64,000 bases of DNA from a virus: positions 1 to 64,000 of IMG/VR virus record IMGVR_UViG_3300029309_000008; one strand, given 5' to 3'. This document shows, piece after piece, positions 12,657 through 22,456 of the stretch. The notes below the pieces were generated by a model. That model did not search any database. It saw only the letters and a program-made list of their open reading frames with translations, and was not told the origin of the DNA. Made by a program: the position numbers and the translations under genes. The first letter of the stretch is position 1; the number at the start of each line of letters is the position of its first letter.

Positions 12657-14781
12657 CATATCGTTTAAGGATTTTTTAATTAATCAACCAGAGCCCACAA
12701 GAGAGCAAACTAGTTATGTCTCTTTCTGGATGAAGCATATAAACTATTGTAAATCAGGAGTTTATGTTGGAGGGGTATATATCTCTGGATGGTTATATTG
12801 GCATTTAAATTTTTTCAAACTATCTATTGATAAAAGAGATGAGTTTGGTAACTCTGTGCGAGTGGTCACCAACCCTCATCTTAGAGACAATGAGTGGCTT
12901 ATAAACTGGTGCTATAATGAAGCAGATAAAAATGGTAAACAACCTATTCTTGCATTTGGTACAAGACGATTCGCTAAGACATCTTTTATTTCATCAAGAG
13001 TTGCTTATAATACTTTTATATTTCAGTATAGTAATCCTTTAATCATTGGTGGGTCTCAGTCTGACCTAAACAATATTACTAAGTATCTTGATGAATTTTA
13101 CGAAAGAAGACCTGACTGTTTTTCTGACTTTGTAAAGATAAATGACTGGAACAAAGCGACCTCATCTGATGTTGAGATAGAGTTCAACAAAAGAATTGTA
13201 ACAAAAGGTCGAAATCCAATAAATCCTGTTAGCTACGAGTTTTTTCCTATTAATGAAAAACCAAATGATAATTCGTTTGCTTTTTCAAGGGTATCAGTTA
13301 GAAATCTCCAGCAAGGTCAAGTTACTTCCAAAGAAGAATTACTCGCAGGTATTACCCCTACAGAAGCTGTATGGGATGAGGTGGGAAAGTACTTATATTC
13401 TAAACAGCGTTCAGCTTTGCTTCCCGCTATAGAAAATGACCTTGGGGAAAGAAGGTTTGTAGAGCTATTGATTGGTACGGGAGGTAATACAGATTTTGCC
13501 GCAGATGCAGAGATAGACTTTTTAAACACAGAAAAGTCTAATTTCTTTCATTTTGACGTAAAAGAATATTTAAAAGATATTAAAGATGAGCATTTTAGAT
13601 ACTATCAAGATACTGATAAGAAAGTTAGTCTTTTTGTTCCTGCCCAAATGTCTAACAAGGGCGGCCAGAAGAAAGAAATACCGTTGGTACAATATCTCAA
13701 CAGAGACTTCACGGCTGAACAAGTTGAAGCGTTGGATGGGTTCAATATTTTTGTAACTGACTGGGAGATTGCATATGATAAGGTCGGTGACTTTATAAAT
13801 TCTGAACATGCCAAATCACCCGATAAGGGTAAAAAGGCACAAATGTATTATCCTTTCCAACCAGAAGATTGTTTTTTGTTTTCTGGTAATAATCCATTCC
13901 CTGTGGAACAAGCTAAAAAAGCTCAGGACATTATAACCATTGATGGTAAAACAGGTGAGTATGTTTCTCTAGACGTTGGTCCTAACGGTCTTATATCCGT
14001 TATACAGTCAAGTTTAGAACCTGTTACTGAATACCCATTTAAAGGAGGAGCGTATGAGTCACCTTGTGTCATATATGAAAGACCTATTTTTGAAAATCCA
14101 AGACAAATAAAAAGGGGTACATATGTTGCAGGCTTTGACGGTGCAAAGGTTGCCACCTCTAAGACATCTGATTCCCTCAACTGTTTGTATATATTTAAAA
14201 GGCAGGCTGGTGTATCAGGTTGTCAAAATCAAATAGTAGCACATCTTACAGGTAGACCACATATGGATGCGATATACTATCGACAAGCTATGTTATTGCT
14301 AAAATTGTACAATGCTGAGTGTTTGCCAGAAGCAGATGTGCCTTTTGTAAAGTATTTACGTAGCCAAAAGGCAGACTACCTTCTTGCACAAGCAAAGGGC
14401 ACAAACTTAAGAATCAATGAAAATAGTAGAGCAAATGTAGATTATGGATTACCTGCTACAGCGAGAAATAAAGAACATCTTTTAAAATTACTAAAAAACT
14501 ATTGTTGGGAACAGATACCAACAGGTGAGATAGGACCAGATGGAGAGGAGATAACTGTTCTAGGTGTAGAACGTATTACTGACCCTATGCTACTAGAGGA
14601 AATAATAAAATTTGGTAACTACAAGAATTATGACCGTATTATGTCTTTTGGACACGCATTGATTTGGGATGAAGAATTATCAATCAATAATATCACTGGT
14701 TCTGAAAATAAATATGAAATAAAAAGAGATGTCTACACTAAACTAACCGACAAAAAATTTGGTAGAAGTAGGTTTAGGTAA
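12634..14781 (+). CDS. Large terminase subunit (TerL)
   Basis: The 715-residue product is the packaging motor. The N-terminal ATPase has a divergent Walker A, FGTRRFAKTSF (about residues 108-118), and Walker B followed by the catalytic acid in EAVWDEVGKYLY. The C-terminal RNase H-like nuclease has AGFDGAKVATSKTSD (first metal-binding D) and a final D-rich site near NYDRIMSFGHALIWDEE. Length and the N-terminal YISGWLYWHLNFFKL pattern resemble the terminases of crAss-like and other large Bacteroidota phages. Start: the ATG at 12634 overlaps the upstream gene. A promoter and the portal gene follow. Confidence 0.9.
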   Translation: MEKSQIPNISFKDFLINQPEPTREQTSYVSFWMKHINYCKSGVYVGGVYISGWLYWHLNFFKLSIDKRDEFGNSVRVVTNPHLRDNEWLINWCYNEADKNGKQPILAFGTRRFAKTSFISSRVAYNTFIFQYSNPLIIGGSQSDLNNITKYLDEFYERRPDCFSDFVKINDWNKATSSDVEIEFNKRIVTKGRNPINPVSYEFFPINEKPNDNSFAFSRVSVRNLQQGQVTSKEELLAGITPTEAVWDEVGKYLYSKQRSALLPAIENDLGERRFVELLIGTGGNTDFAADAEIDFLNTEKSNFFHFDVKEYLKDIKDEHFRYYQDTDKKVSLFVPAQMSNKGGQKKEIPLVQYLNRDFTAEQVEALDGFNIFVTDWEIAYDKVGDFINSEHAKSPDKGKKAQMYYPFQPEDCFLFSGNNPFPVEQAKKAQDIITIDGKTGEYVSLDVGPNGLISVIQSSLEPVTEYPFKGGAYESPCVIYERPIFENPRQIKRGTYVAGFDGAKVATSKTSDSLNCLYIFKRQAGVSGCQNQIVAHLTGRPHMDAIYYRQAMLLLKLYNAECLPEADVPFVKYLRSQKADYLLAQAKGTNLRINENSRANVDYGLPATARNKEHLLKLLKNYCWEQIPTGEIGPDGEEITVLGVERITDPMLLEEIIKFGNYKNYDRIMSFGHALIWDEELSINNITGSENKYEIKRDVYTKLTDKKFGRSRFR

Positions 14782-14791
14782 TTGTAAGGTA

Positions 14792-14823
14792 TTTGGACAT
14801 TTAATATAAAATTAGTAAGTTTG
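14792..14823 (+). promoter_or_regulatory. Bacteroidota-type promoter before the portal gene
   Basis: TTTG (14792-14795), exactly 20 bases and TAAGTTTG (14816-14823) give a full match to the Bacteroidota vegetative consensus. The -33 context ATTTGGACA echoes the leftward sites (ATTTGGATA). The portal ATG is 17 bases past the -7 box. It implies a separate start of late transcription after TerL. Confidence 0.7.
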
Positions 14824-14840
14824 CCGTTTAAAGTCAAAGT

Positions 14841-17561
14841 ATGTTTCTAGATATTGATTTAAGAGATGCCCCCTATTTGGGTAGCACCCTACGGCTACCT
14901 GCACAGGCGTTGCCTAATAAGAAAAAGACAAAAGCTTGGTTTAAGGACTGCATGGATACTCTTGAAACTATTGGAATCAGACAGCTTAACGTTAATAGGC
15001 AAAGATTCGAGGATGCATATAGAATAGTTGAAGGCAGTTTCAGATACAGCGATGTTACAAACACATCTGCTTTTTTATCTGAGGTTGATATGCTTCGTTC
15101 TCAGTCTGATATTGCAGAAGACTTACAACACTATGGTTTTATTGAGCCTATCGTAAATACACTTATAGGTGAGTATATTAAGAAGCCTAATCCATCAATT
15201 ATACATGCTGATGATACACACTCTACAAATGAGTATTTGAGGTTCAAAAAACAAAGACTTTGGGAGAGCGTAAGTAAAGCTATAAACTCAGAGATAGAGC
15301 TAAAAATGATTTCTAGGGGTATAAATCCTAATCAAAAACAATTTGGCTCTGAAGAAGAGAAGCAGGCTTATATGCAGCAGCTTAGAAGCTACAGACAACA
15401 AAACATACCAAAAGAAGTAGAACAGTACATGAACACAGAGTGGAAGCCTAACTATATTGATTGGGCAGAGAAAACTCTTGAGGAGTCAGAAACTCGTTTC
15501 CATCTTGATGAAATGTACAGAGACCTATTCAGAGACTATCTAATTACTGGTAGGTGCTTTATGCATTGGAGAATAGGTAGAGACTACTATAGACCAGAAA
15601 GGTGGTCCCCACTAAATACTTTTACATCTATCACACAGGAGGAGAAATATCCTGAATTGGGTGAATATGTTGGTAGAATACAATATCTTACCCCGAACCA
15701 AGTTATAACAAACTTTGGCCATCGTTTAACTGAAAACGAGAAGAGGGAGGTACTGAAGTCCCGACATTACAAAAAATCAGATGAGGTTGCAGTATCAGGT
15801 ATAAAAGACACGCAGTCTTTTCTTGAAAACTTTGGAGGTACTCTTAAAAGAGTTCCATACGCAGATTATATTGCTCATGAGAATATTGGATTTATTCAAG
15901 ACCAAACAGGTGTTGATTTAGGGTATAGGGGTCAGTTTCCTAACCAGAATATGGGTCTTAACTATTTCTTTAACAATTATGATAACAGATACGATTTAAT
16001 AAGAGTAGTCGAGACGTATTGGGTATCCTACAAGAGAATAGGGTATTTGGTGTACAGAAAACCAGAGAGTTATGACCTTGTTAATGAAATCGTAACTGAC
16101 GAAATATTAAGAGAGCTTATAAACGAATATGGCATCAAGCAACTGCGGACTGTTACTCTAGACCAACACTCTGCTAATCCAGTTGAAAATACTATTGTAT
16201 GGGATTATGTTCCTGAAGTTTGGTATGGTGTAAAAATATTAAAAGACAATACTGACCTTTATGAAGATGTGTACATATTTGGAGAACCTGTAGAGCATCA
16301 GCTCAAGGGAGAAAGTTCTATGTTTGACACTTTGTTACCTGTATGTGGTATGATGGAAAACACATCTTTGGTATCAAGAGTAGAAATAGACCAAATTGAA
16401 TACTCTCTTGCAATGAACATGGCTAGAGATTACATGTCTAAAGAATTAGGTATATTCTTCTTGATGGACTTGGCGTATATGCCTGAGTTTTTAAAAGACT
16501 TTGGGGGAGATGAGGCAATTGGCAAACTAATGGAAGTCACAAGAAATCTTGGTCTTCTTCCTGTAGATTCTTCTCAAGCAAGAGGTACTGCGTTCAATAA
16601 CTTTCAGATGGTCAATATGGACCTTACTGCAGCTATGATGGGTAAGTTACAGTTTGCACAAGCAATTAAATCAAGAGCTTTTGAGAAGTTAGGTTTAAGT
16701 ATGCAGAGGATGGCAGGGGCTGTAGAGCAACAGACTGCTACAGGTATTAAGGTAACCCAAGATGCATCATACGCTCAAACAGAGGTATGGTTTGACAAGT
16801 TTGCTAAATTTCAACAAAGAGCTTCAGAGATGCATATTAATGTTGCACAATGGGTTCAAAAGACAGGTATTGATGTAACTGTTAACTTTACAGACAGTGA
16901 CAGAATGAGACATTTAATTATGTTAAATGATACTAATCTTCCTATTAGAAGGTTCAAAGTGTACACTCAAAATAATTCTAAAAGACGTAGTGAGCTTGAA
17001 ATACTGAAGAAAACATATTTCCAAGACAATACAATTATGAAAAACTTGGAGGATATGGCAGAAGTAATATCTGCTGACTCGACTGCTAAAGTTATCCAGT
17101 TGGCAAGGTTGTCAAGAAAGAGAACCGACCTTATGCAGCAGCAACAACAGCAACAGCAAATGCAGGCTATTGAGATGCAGAAAGCTGCTGATATGGAAAA
17201 AGAGCAACTTAAGCATCAGCACAAGATGGAGGTTGAAAGGCTGAAAGGAGAAATAGCCTTGAACAAGCAAGCTATATTATCTTTAGGCTTCGTCAAGCCA
17301 GGAGATGAGGGTGCTAAAGATGATACCCCGATGGTTGTAGAACAATTGAAAGCTTCAACTGATGCACTCGAGCAAAGGTTCAAACAAAGGATAGGAGAAG
17401 AACAACTCAGAAGACAAGCAATAGATTCTGATAGGAGGTACCAAATAGCTCAACAAGAATTAAATCTTAAGGAACGAGAGATGCAAACTCGGATGCAAGT
17501 GGCAAATAAGGACTTGCAAATCGCTGAAACTAACAAAAATCGTTATGATGCAAAAGCATAA
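14841..17561 (+). CDS. Portal protein
   Basis: The 906-residue product has the layout of large podophage portals: a helical N-terminal stem and clip part (residues 30-200), then FRDYLITGRCFMHWRIGRDY, the conserved core strand, a crown with acidic/aromatic residues (VWDYVPEVWYGVKIL), and a long helical C-terminus. Residues from about 760 on form a barrel-like coiled coil with a polyglutamine run (QQQQQQQQMQ). It forms the dodecameric DNA channel at one capsid vertex. The assignment rests on position directly after TerL, length and the core motif. The Gln-rich tail probably lines the capsid interior. Confidence 0.85.
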   Translation: MFLDIDLRDAPYLGSTLRLPAQALPNKKKTKAWFKDCMDTLETIGIRQLNVNRQRFEDAYRIVEGSFRYSDVTNTSAFLSEVDMLRSQSDIAEDLQHYGFIEPIVNTLIGEYIKKPNPSIIHADDTHSTNEYLRFKKQRLWESVSKAINSEIELKMISRGINPNQKQFGSEEEKQAYMQQLRSYRQQNIPKEVEQYMNTEWKPNYIDWAEKTLEESETRFHLDEMYRDLFRDYLITGRCFMHWRIGRDYYRPERWSPLNTFTSITQEEKYPELGEYVGRIQYLTPNQVITNFGHRLTENEKREVLKSRHYKKSDEVAVSGIKDTQSFLENFGGTLKRVPYADYIAHENIGFIQDQTGVDLGYRGQFPNQNMGLNYFFNNYDNRYDLIRVVETYWVSYKRIGYLVYRKPESYDLVNEIVTDEILRELINEYGIKQLRTVTLDQHSANPVENTIVWDYVPEVWYGVKILKDNTDLYEDVYIFGEPVEHQLKGESSMFDTLLPVCGMMENTSLVSRVEIDQIEYSLAMNMARDYMSKELGIFFLMDLAYMPEFLKDFGGDEAIGKLMEVTRNLGLLPVDSSQARGTAFNNFQMVNMDLTAAMMGKLQFAQAIKSRAFEKLGLSMQRMAGAVEQQTATGIKVTQDASYAQTEVWFDKFAKFQQRASEMHINVAQWVQKTGIDVTVNFTDSDRMRHLIMLNDTNLPIRRFKVYTQNNSKRRSELEILKKTYFQDNTIMKNLEDMAEVISADSTAKVIQLARLSRKRTDLMQQQQQQQQMQAIEMQKAADMEKEQLKHQHKMEVERLKGEIALNKQAILSLGFVKPGDEGAKDDTPMVVEQLKASTDALEQRFKQRIGEEQLRRQAIDSDRRYQIAQQELNLKEREMQTRMQVANKDLQIAETNKNRYDAKA
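17128..17166 (+). repeat. CAG/CAA microsatellite coding polyglutamine
   Basis: Alternating CAG/CAA codons give eight Gln residues, then MQ, inside the portal C-terminus. The mixed codons reduce slippage. The short run supports a coiled-coil or disordered interior tail. Confidence 0.6.
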
Positions 17562-17597
17562 CATTTTTTGTAATGTATTTGTAACATTTGTTTCAAA

Positions 17598-17629
17598 GTT
17601 GCAAAACATAAAAATTATATATACTTTTA
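17598..17629 (+). promoter_or_regulatory. Promoter candidate before the scaffold and capsid genes
   Basis: GTTG, exactly 20 bases and TACTTTTA (17622-17629) resemble the Bacteroidota consensus with one change in each box. The gap of 86 bases between portal and scaffold is unusually long for this genome, in keeping with a promoter. Confidence 0.4.
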
Positions 17630-17647
17630 CACCATAAAATCACCAAC

Positions 17648-18820
17648 ATGTCAGAAGAAAATAAAAATCCCTTTACTATAGGGACCCCGTTCACAATTCA
17701 ATTTGATGATGCGGCAGCTTCAGAAACTGATGAAAACCAAACTGAAACTGAAGATAGTAAGACAGAAGAAACAGCCCCTGCAAAAGAAGAAAAGCAAGAA
17801 GCCGCACCAGTAAAGGCTTCTCCTGAAAAGGAAGTGGAGGAGAAAAGTGGTAAGGTAGAGATAGAGGATATCCTAGATAAGCCTGTGGCTTTCGATGATG
17901 AGGAACCTTCTCAAGCTGAAACTACAGAGGCAAAGGAAGCTATCAAAGAGGCTTTAAGCTCTGACGATGAAAACTTTGACTACGATTATGTTTCTAAAAA
18001 ATTAATTGAAGCAGGGTTTTGGGAGGACTTTGAAGGAAGAGAAGAAACTGAAATAACTAAAGAAGTATTTGAGCAGCTCTCTAAGCAACAAGATAAGTGG
18101 AAGAAAGAGAATCTAGCTACGACTCTCTTTTCTAGCTTGGACCCCGCTGAAAAAGAATTTCTGGCTTTTAAAAAGCAAGGTGGTGATTTGCACACCTATT
18201 ATCAGTCCAGAACACAAGTAGATAGAATTAATAACTTAGATATTGACTCAGAGCAAGGTAAGTTGAATTCTATTTATACTTATTATAAGAATTTTGTTGG
18301 ATGGGACGATGCTAAGATTCAAAAGCACCTTGCTAGAATCTCTGAAACTCCAGAAGACCTTGAAGAAGAGGCTATGTCTTCTTACGAGAAGATTCAACAA
18401 CACACAAAGCAGCAGCATGAACAGTTGGTACAACAACAGCAACAGGTTGCTGAACAGAGACAGCAAGCAGTTAACGATTATAAGAAAACTGTTAGAGAAA
18501 CTCTTAAAACTAAAAACTTTAATCAAAATCAAATTAAATCGGTGGTTAGCGGGCTAACCAAACTAGATGAGAATGGTTTTGCTGAAGTAGATAAAGCTTT
18601 TTTACAGTTTAGGAATCATCCTGAACGAGCCATCGAGCTTTACAGATTCTTGACTGACTATCAAGGCTACATTGAGGACGTAACTCGTACAAGAGAGAAC
18701 GAAACCAAAAAAAGAGTCTTTATGGACATCAAGAAAGCTAAGAAGACAGAAGATGAGAAACGTGATTTCTCTTTCAAACCTACAAGGGACAAAAAAACAA
18801 AAAATCCCTTTATCAAGTAG
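17648..18820 (+). CDS. Scaffolding protein
   Basis: The 390-residue product begins with a disordered, highly acidic N-terminus (residues about 20-110, rich in E, D, T, A and P), has a folded helical middle (YDYVSKKLIEAGFWEDFEGR), a Gln-rich coiled coil (QQHTKQQHEQLVQQQQQVAE), and a very basic C-terminal tail (residues 350-390, KKAKKTEDEKRDFSF, KPTRDKKTKNPFIK). An acidic, coiled-coil protein with a basic end placed between portal and major capsid protein is the classic scaffold design, in which the basic tail binds the capsid protein. No protease motif is seen. Confidence 0.8.
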   Translation: MSEENKNPFTIGTPFTIQFDDAAASETDENQTETEDSKTEETAPAKEEKQEAAPVKASPEKEVEEKSGKVEIEDILDKPVAFDDEEPSQAETTEAKEAIKEALSSDDENFDYDYVSKKLIEAGFWEDFEGREETEITKEVFEQLSKQQDKWKKENLATTLFSSLDPAEKEFLAFKKQGGDLHTYYQSRTQVDRINNLDIDSEQGKLNSIYTYYKNFVGWDDAKIQKHLARISETPEDLEEEAMSSYEKIQQHTKQQHEQLVQQQQQVAEQRQQAVNDYKKTVRETLKTKNFNQNQIKSVVSGLTKLDENGFAEVDKAFLQFRNHPERAIELYRFLTDYQGYIEDVTRTRENETKKRVFMDIKKAKKTEDEKRDFSFKPTRDKKTKNPFIK

Positions 18821-18863
18821 TATATATTTTTTTAAATAATTTTAATTTTAAACACCGAGTACA

Positions 18864-20534
18864 ATGGGAAAAGAAAATTTTAATGGGCAGTTTATTGGAG
18901 CGAACTTCAATGACTCTACGGTGATTGGTGTTACCAATAAGAGCGACATCCAATCCCAATTCGGCTATCTCGACTCAGTTGCTTTGAAAGCATCTGATTA
19001 TGTCGATGACAGAACATCACTAGGAATGCTTGAGCTATTCGAAAATGCTCGAATCGTAAATGTTCCTTTTATTAAAGATGCTCTGAAAAATTCAGACAAA
19101 ATTTATGTTAACGGAATCAGAGGAAGTTTTGATTACGAAATCGCAATGGAAATTGATAAACCATGCGTTATTCAAAATGTAGAAGAAGGAGATTTCTTAG
19201 GTATTGATGGTTCATATTTCGATATAAAGCTATCTCACCCTTACTCTCCTGGTGACATTCTTACTTACGACCCAGTTGATGGTGAGCAAGTAATTGTTAT
19301 TGAAGATTCAGAAGTTGTAGACGAAGGTGACGGTTACGTTCACACTGTACAGCTTGTAACAAGAGACAGAAGCAAATACTTCCCTGCTTCTAAATTGAAG
19401 CCAGGTACAGAGTATGTTAAAATTGACCACATTGCTGGTGAGTTTGACACTCAATACTCTGCTCCCAACATGATGGGATTGGCTCAAAACTCTGTAAAAC
19501 TTCAGTATACGTTAGGTGATTACCGTGCAGTACAAGTTGGATACTCTGCTTACGCAGACGTTCTTACTGTAAACGGGAAAGAAGCATCTCACTTAACTGA
19601 AAGAATTCAAAAAATGCAAGACCGCCTAGGAGGTGATTACTTCTTCGTAGGTCAAGTTAACCCTAACAACGGAAGACTTCTCCGTGACACAGTTCGAGTT
19701 CAACCTATTATGGAAGCTCTTGCAATGGCTGAGTTGATGAAGCTTACTGCAATGGGTATGATGTTCGATAGAGGTGCGACAATCACAGGAATCAATGGTT
19801 CTAAGCTTGTAAATGAAGGGCTCTACCACCAGTTACGTAGAGGTCACAGATTCATCTACAAAAATGTAAATGAGTTACGTCAGTTAATTCAACGTGCTGC
19901 TGAGATTATATATCACGGTACATCTATTCAAATCCACGACAGACGAATGGTATTCAAAGCTGGATTTAACGCACACAATTTAGTTCGTGAATTGTTCAAA
20001 GAAGAGTTCAAGAACACTACTCCAGTACACATTGACCAAGAGGCTCTTCCAGTAAGAATTCTTTCTGGTAATGACAGATACAACTTACAGTATCAGTCTT
20101 ATGCTATCGGTGAGGCATTCCTAAACGGAATCGGTACAGTAAGAGTTGAGCACGACCCATCTCTTGATTATGATAGCTTTGGTGACTACATCAGCCGAGG
20201 GTACTCTGCTGGACTGTCCAAGCGTTCTTACACATTGGTTATGTATGATATCTCTGACCCAATTTATACTAATGTATTTGACAGAAGTGTGTTCCCTAAA
20301 GGTGTTGATATCGACAACAAATCTCAAGGCACTAGCAATCTTTATATTGTTAAGCCTAAGAATGTTCCAGACTTTGCTTACGGTTCTACTAACGGACCAG
20401 TATTCGAATCAGGATTCACATACTCAAGGCCACAACCTGGTAGAGAGTTCACTTGCATGTCTTCCATGTCAGCATGGATTCCAGACAAGTCTAGAGTTGT
20501 AATGATTGAGAAGCTCGAAACTAACGACTTCTAA
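18864..20534 (+). CDS. Major capsid protein
   Basis: The 556-residue product is the best candidate for the HK97-fold capsid subunit. It follows the scaffold gene and is closed by a terminator-like hairpin, as expected for a highly expressed gene. The sequence has an N-arm (1-60), a long alpha-rich central stretch with MEALAMAELMKLTAMGMMFD (about residues 280-300) typical of the spine helix and A-domain, and a beta-rich C-terminal half (SRGYSAGLSKRSYTLVMYDI). Codon use is more GC-tolerant than in neighbours (CGT, GGT, AAC), fitting high expression. There is no sign of an N-terminal cleavage site that I can identify. Confidence 0.85.
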   Translation: MGKENFNGQFIGANFNDSTVIGVTNKSDIQSQFGYLDSVALKASDYVDDRTSLGMLELFENARIVNVPFIKDALKNSDKIYVNGIRGSFDYEIAMEIDKPCVIQNVEEGDFLGIDGSYFDIKLSHPYSPGDILTYDPVDGEQVIVIEDSEVVDEGDGYVHTVQLVTRDRSKYFPASKLKPGTEYVKIDHIAGEFDTQYSAPNMMGLAQNSVKLQYTLGDYRAVQVGYSAYADVLTVNGKEASHLTERIQKMQDRLGGDYFFVGQVNPNNGRLLRDTVRVQPIMEALAMAELMKLTAMGMMFDRGATITGINGSKLVNEGLYHQLRRGHRFIYKNVNELRQLIQRAAEIIYHGTSIQIHDRRMVFKAGFNAHNLVRELFKEEFKNTTPVHIDQEALPVRILSGNDRYNLQYQSYAIGEAFLNGIGTVRVEHDPSLDYDSFGDYISRGYSAGLSKRSYTLVMYDISDPIYTNVFDRSVFPKGVDIDNKSQGTSNLYIVKPKNVPDFAYGSTNGPVFESGFTYSRPQPGREFTCMSSMSAWIPDKSRVVMIEKLETNDF

Positions 20535-20556
20535 TCAAGCCTTATAATTTAATTAG

Positions 20557-20578
20557 TGGGGGAGGTTATACTCCCCCA
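20557..20578 (+). terminator. Hairpin after the major capsid gene
   Basis: TGGGGGAG, loop GTTATA, CTCCCCCA make eight perfect pairs 22 bases past the capsid stop. The following ATTTAAAAG is only a weak U tract, so it may be partly passable. It helps define the start of the next gene downstream. Confidence 0.65.
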
Positions 20579-20606
20579 ATTTAAAAGTCTTTTAAACTTA
20601 GAAATT

Positions 20607-20777
20607 ATGCCAGGACATACAGAAGAAAAAAGAATGATGAAAAAAATGATGGGAACGAGGATGTACGGAGACGGTGGCATGCATCACAACCCACACGGAT
20701 TTGGTGTAGAAGGAAAAGGTGGAAAAAAATCCAATTTTGTCAGTCCTCCAAAAGGTAACTCGAAAGAGACCAAGTAA
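20607..20777 (+). CDS. Small basic Met/Gly/His-rich protein, 56 aa
   Basis: The frame is open from 20556, but that part lies in the hairpin, so the start is the ATG at 20607. The product MPGHTEEKRMMKKMMGTRMY continues with GDGGMHHNPHGFG and a flexible Lys/Gly/Ser tail. It is low-complexity and basic, with methionine clusters. It is bracketed by two terminators right after the capsid gene, hence probably made in quantity. A capsid-interior or decoration peptide is possible; no family is recognised. Confidence 0.65.
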   Translation: MPGHTEEKRMMKKMMGTRMYGDGGMHHNPHGFGVEGKGGKKSNFVSPPKGNSKETK

Positions 20778-20780
20778 TTA

Positions 20781-20812
20781 AAAATATGGGGCCTAACCAG
20801 CCCCAATATTTT
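20781..20812 (+). terminator. Intrinsic terminator after the 56-aa gene
   Basis: AAAATATGGGGC, a seven-base loop and GCCCCAATATTTT form a stem extended by an A/T base, ending in ATTTT. It lies directly after the stop at 20777 and before the gene at 20869. Confidence 0.8.
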
Positions 20813-20868
20813 CCAGAAGTAAGTAGCCCTTACTTAATTTAAAATTAACCAGTAAAAAATAACCAATT

Positions 20869-21777
20869 ATGTATTCAGAATGTTTTGAAGTCGCTAAAGA
20901 CAGGATATATCGCATTGTAGAAAAAGTAGACGACTCCACTCCAGGAGGCCTAAGAGAGATAAACAGATATAAAATGGTTTCCTACACAGCGGAGCCTGCA
21001 AGATGTTTATTCGTAGGAGACCCTGAAACAGGTCGCTATGACACTGGTTTTGACGAAAACTCAGTAGAGTTCGCAGGAAAGTCAAAATCAGAAACTACTA
21101 AAATTTTAAAGGAAAGAGAAAATCTAATTAATTGGTACAATTCCAAGCTTGCTAATTTTCTAAAAACAAATCCTAACTATACAGAAAAGGATTTTGTAGC
21201 CTCAGAGCATTGTGGATTAGACTTATCTCATAACACTATGGTAGACACCAGTGATATGAATAATTACTTCAAGCTTTACTTAGCTTACAGAGGTGGTCAA
21301 ATAACCCCTCAGTGTGATGCTAGTAACCCAAGATATAACGGTTCATTGTATCAAATTGTAGATACAACTAAAACTGAAACAGAACAGACCTCAACTTCTG
21401 AAAAGAAACTAGAGGTTATGACTTGGTTCGGAAATATGCACAAGAAGGATTCCGACAAGTTGAAACAATACCTACAGTATGTAGGAGCGTTGCGAAGAGG
21501 GCAAAGTGCAACAAGAGGCGTTATGCTTTCATTACTTGAAAGATGGATTGCAGACGTTAGAAACTTAGACTATATTCTTCAAACAATTAAGAATACAGAC
21601 TACGAAGAAGTTCTAATTAAAAATAGAATTAGCGACTTCATCAAGAGGAGAAGAATTGTTAAAGAGGATGGAACCTTCTATTTTGACGGGGAAAAACTCG
21701 GAAGAACTACTCAACAAGCTTTCAAAACACTTACAAAAGTTGGAAATGAAGAGCTTCTTGAGAAACTAAATGAATAA
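20869..21777 (+). CDS. Hypothetical neck or virion protein, 302 aa
   Basis: I do not recognise a family. The first 70 residues are strand-rich (DRIYRIVEKVDD, then YTAEPARCLFVGDPETG), the middle is helical with NLINWYNSKLANFLKTN, and the C-terminal part reads MLSLLERWIADVRNLDYIL, then DFIKRRRIVKEDGTFYFDG. Position between the capsid and adaptor genes suggests a head-completion or virion role. It ends one base before the next ATG (stop-start overlap at 21777), so the two are coupled. Confidence 0.55.
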   Translation: MYSECFEVAKDRIYRIVEKVDDSTPGGLREINRYKMVSYTAEPARCLFVGDPETGRYDTGFDENSVEFAGKSKSETTKILKERENLINWYNSKLANFLKTNPNYTEKDFVASEHCGLDLSHNTMVDTSDMNNYFKLYLAYRGGQITPQCDASNPRYNGSLYQIVDTTKTETEQTSTSEKKLEVMTWFGNMHKKDSDKLKQYLQYVGALRRGQSATRGVMLSLLERWIADVRNLDYILQTIKNTDYEEVLIKNRISDFIKRRRIVKEDGTFYFDGEKLGRTTQQAFKTLTKVGNEELLEKLNE

Positions 21778-22445
21778 TGACTATAAGAGAGGCATATTTA
21801 CGGTTTTTAACTAAAGTTAACCAAAACTTAAAGTCGAACAATATAGCTGCCTCAAAGGATAGATTCATCTTCTTGTACAATGAAGAACAAATCAGGTTTC
21901 TTGATTATTGTTTAGATTTTAGAAATGATGAAGCCATTAGCGATGTTGAAGAGTTTCTTGTAATAGACAACAACGTACAACCTCTTCCCGCTGTAGATAA
22001 GATAGTGCCGTTGGACCTAGATGACGATTGGTTCGAAGTATCAAGTGCTTTTGCTTATGTGAAAACAGATGAATGCAAGGGTATAAGAATGAGTCTTTTT
22101 GAGATAAAAAACTTTGACCAAGAGCAGCTAGCGATAGATGAAAACAACGCTCCTTCTTTAAGGTACAGACAGGCACCATTTTATATAGGTAATAATAACC
22201 TAAATGTCTACACCAAAGACTTCGATATTGAAAGAGGGGTAGTCACTTACTACAGGTTTCCAAAACCAGTAGACATTTCAGGATACATAGACATAGATGG
22301 AACAGCATCTACAGATATAGACCCAGAGGGCACAGATTGGTGGGTCAACAAAATTATTTCAATGTGTGCCGAATCATTTTTTAGAAACTATGGCGATGCC
22401 AATTTAGTAACAATTAATAAAGATAGGATTATTAACAACAATTAA
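21777..22445 (+). CDS. Neck or head-tail adaptor protein
   Basis: The 222-residue product begins MTIREAYLRFLTKVNQNLKS, with RFIFLYNEEQIRFLDYCLDF next: an N-terminal helical hairpin of the kind found in ring and adaptor proteins of crAss-like and other Bacteroidota podophages (recognition from memory). A beta-rich part follows, with the typical VDKIVPLDLDDDWFEVSSAF pattern, and a C-terminal helix. It probably forms a ring below the portal. Its partner genes at 34942 and 36091 look like further ring proteins. Confidence 0.65.
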   Translation: MTIREAYLRFLTKVNQNLKSNNIAASKDRFIFLYNEEQIRFLDYCLDFRNDEAISDVEEFLVIDNNVQPLPAVDKIVPLDLDDDWFEVSSAFAYVKTDECKGIRMSLFEIKNFDQEQLAIDENNAPSLRYRQAPFYIGNNNLNVYTKDFDIERGVVTYYRFPKPVDISGYIDIDGTASTDIDPEGTDWWVNKIISMCAESFFRNYGDANLVTINKDRIINNN

Positions 22446-22456
22446 AATTTTTTATC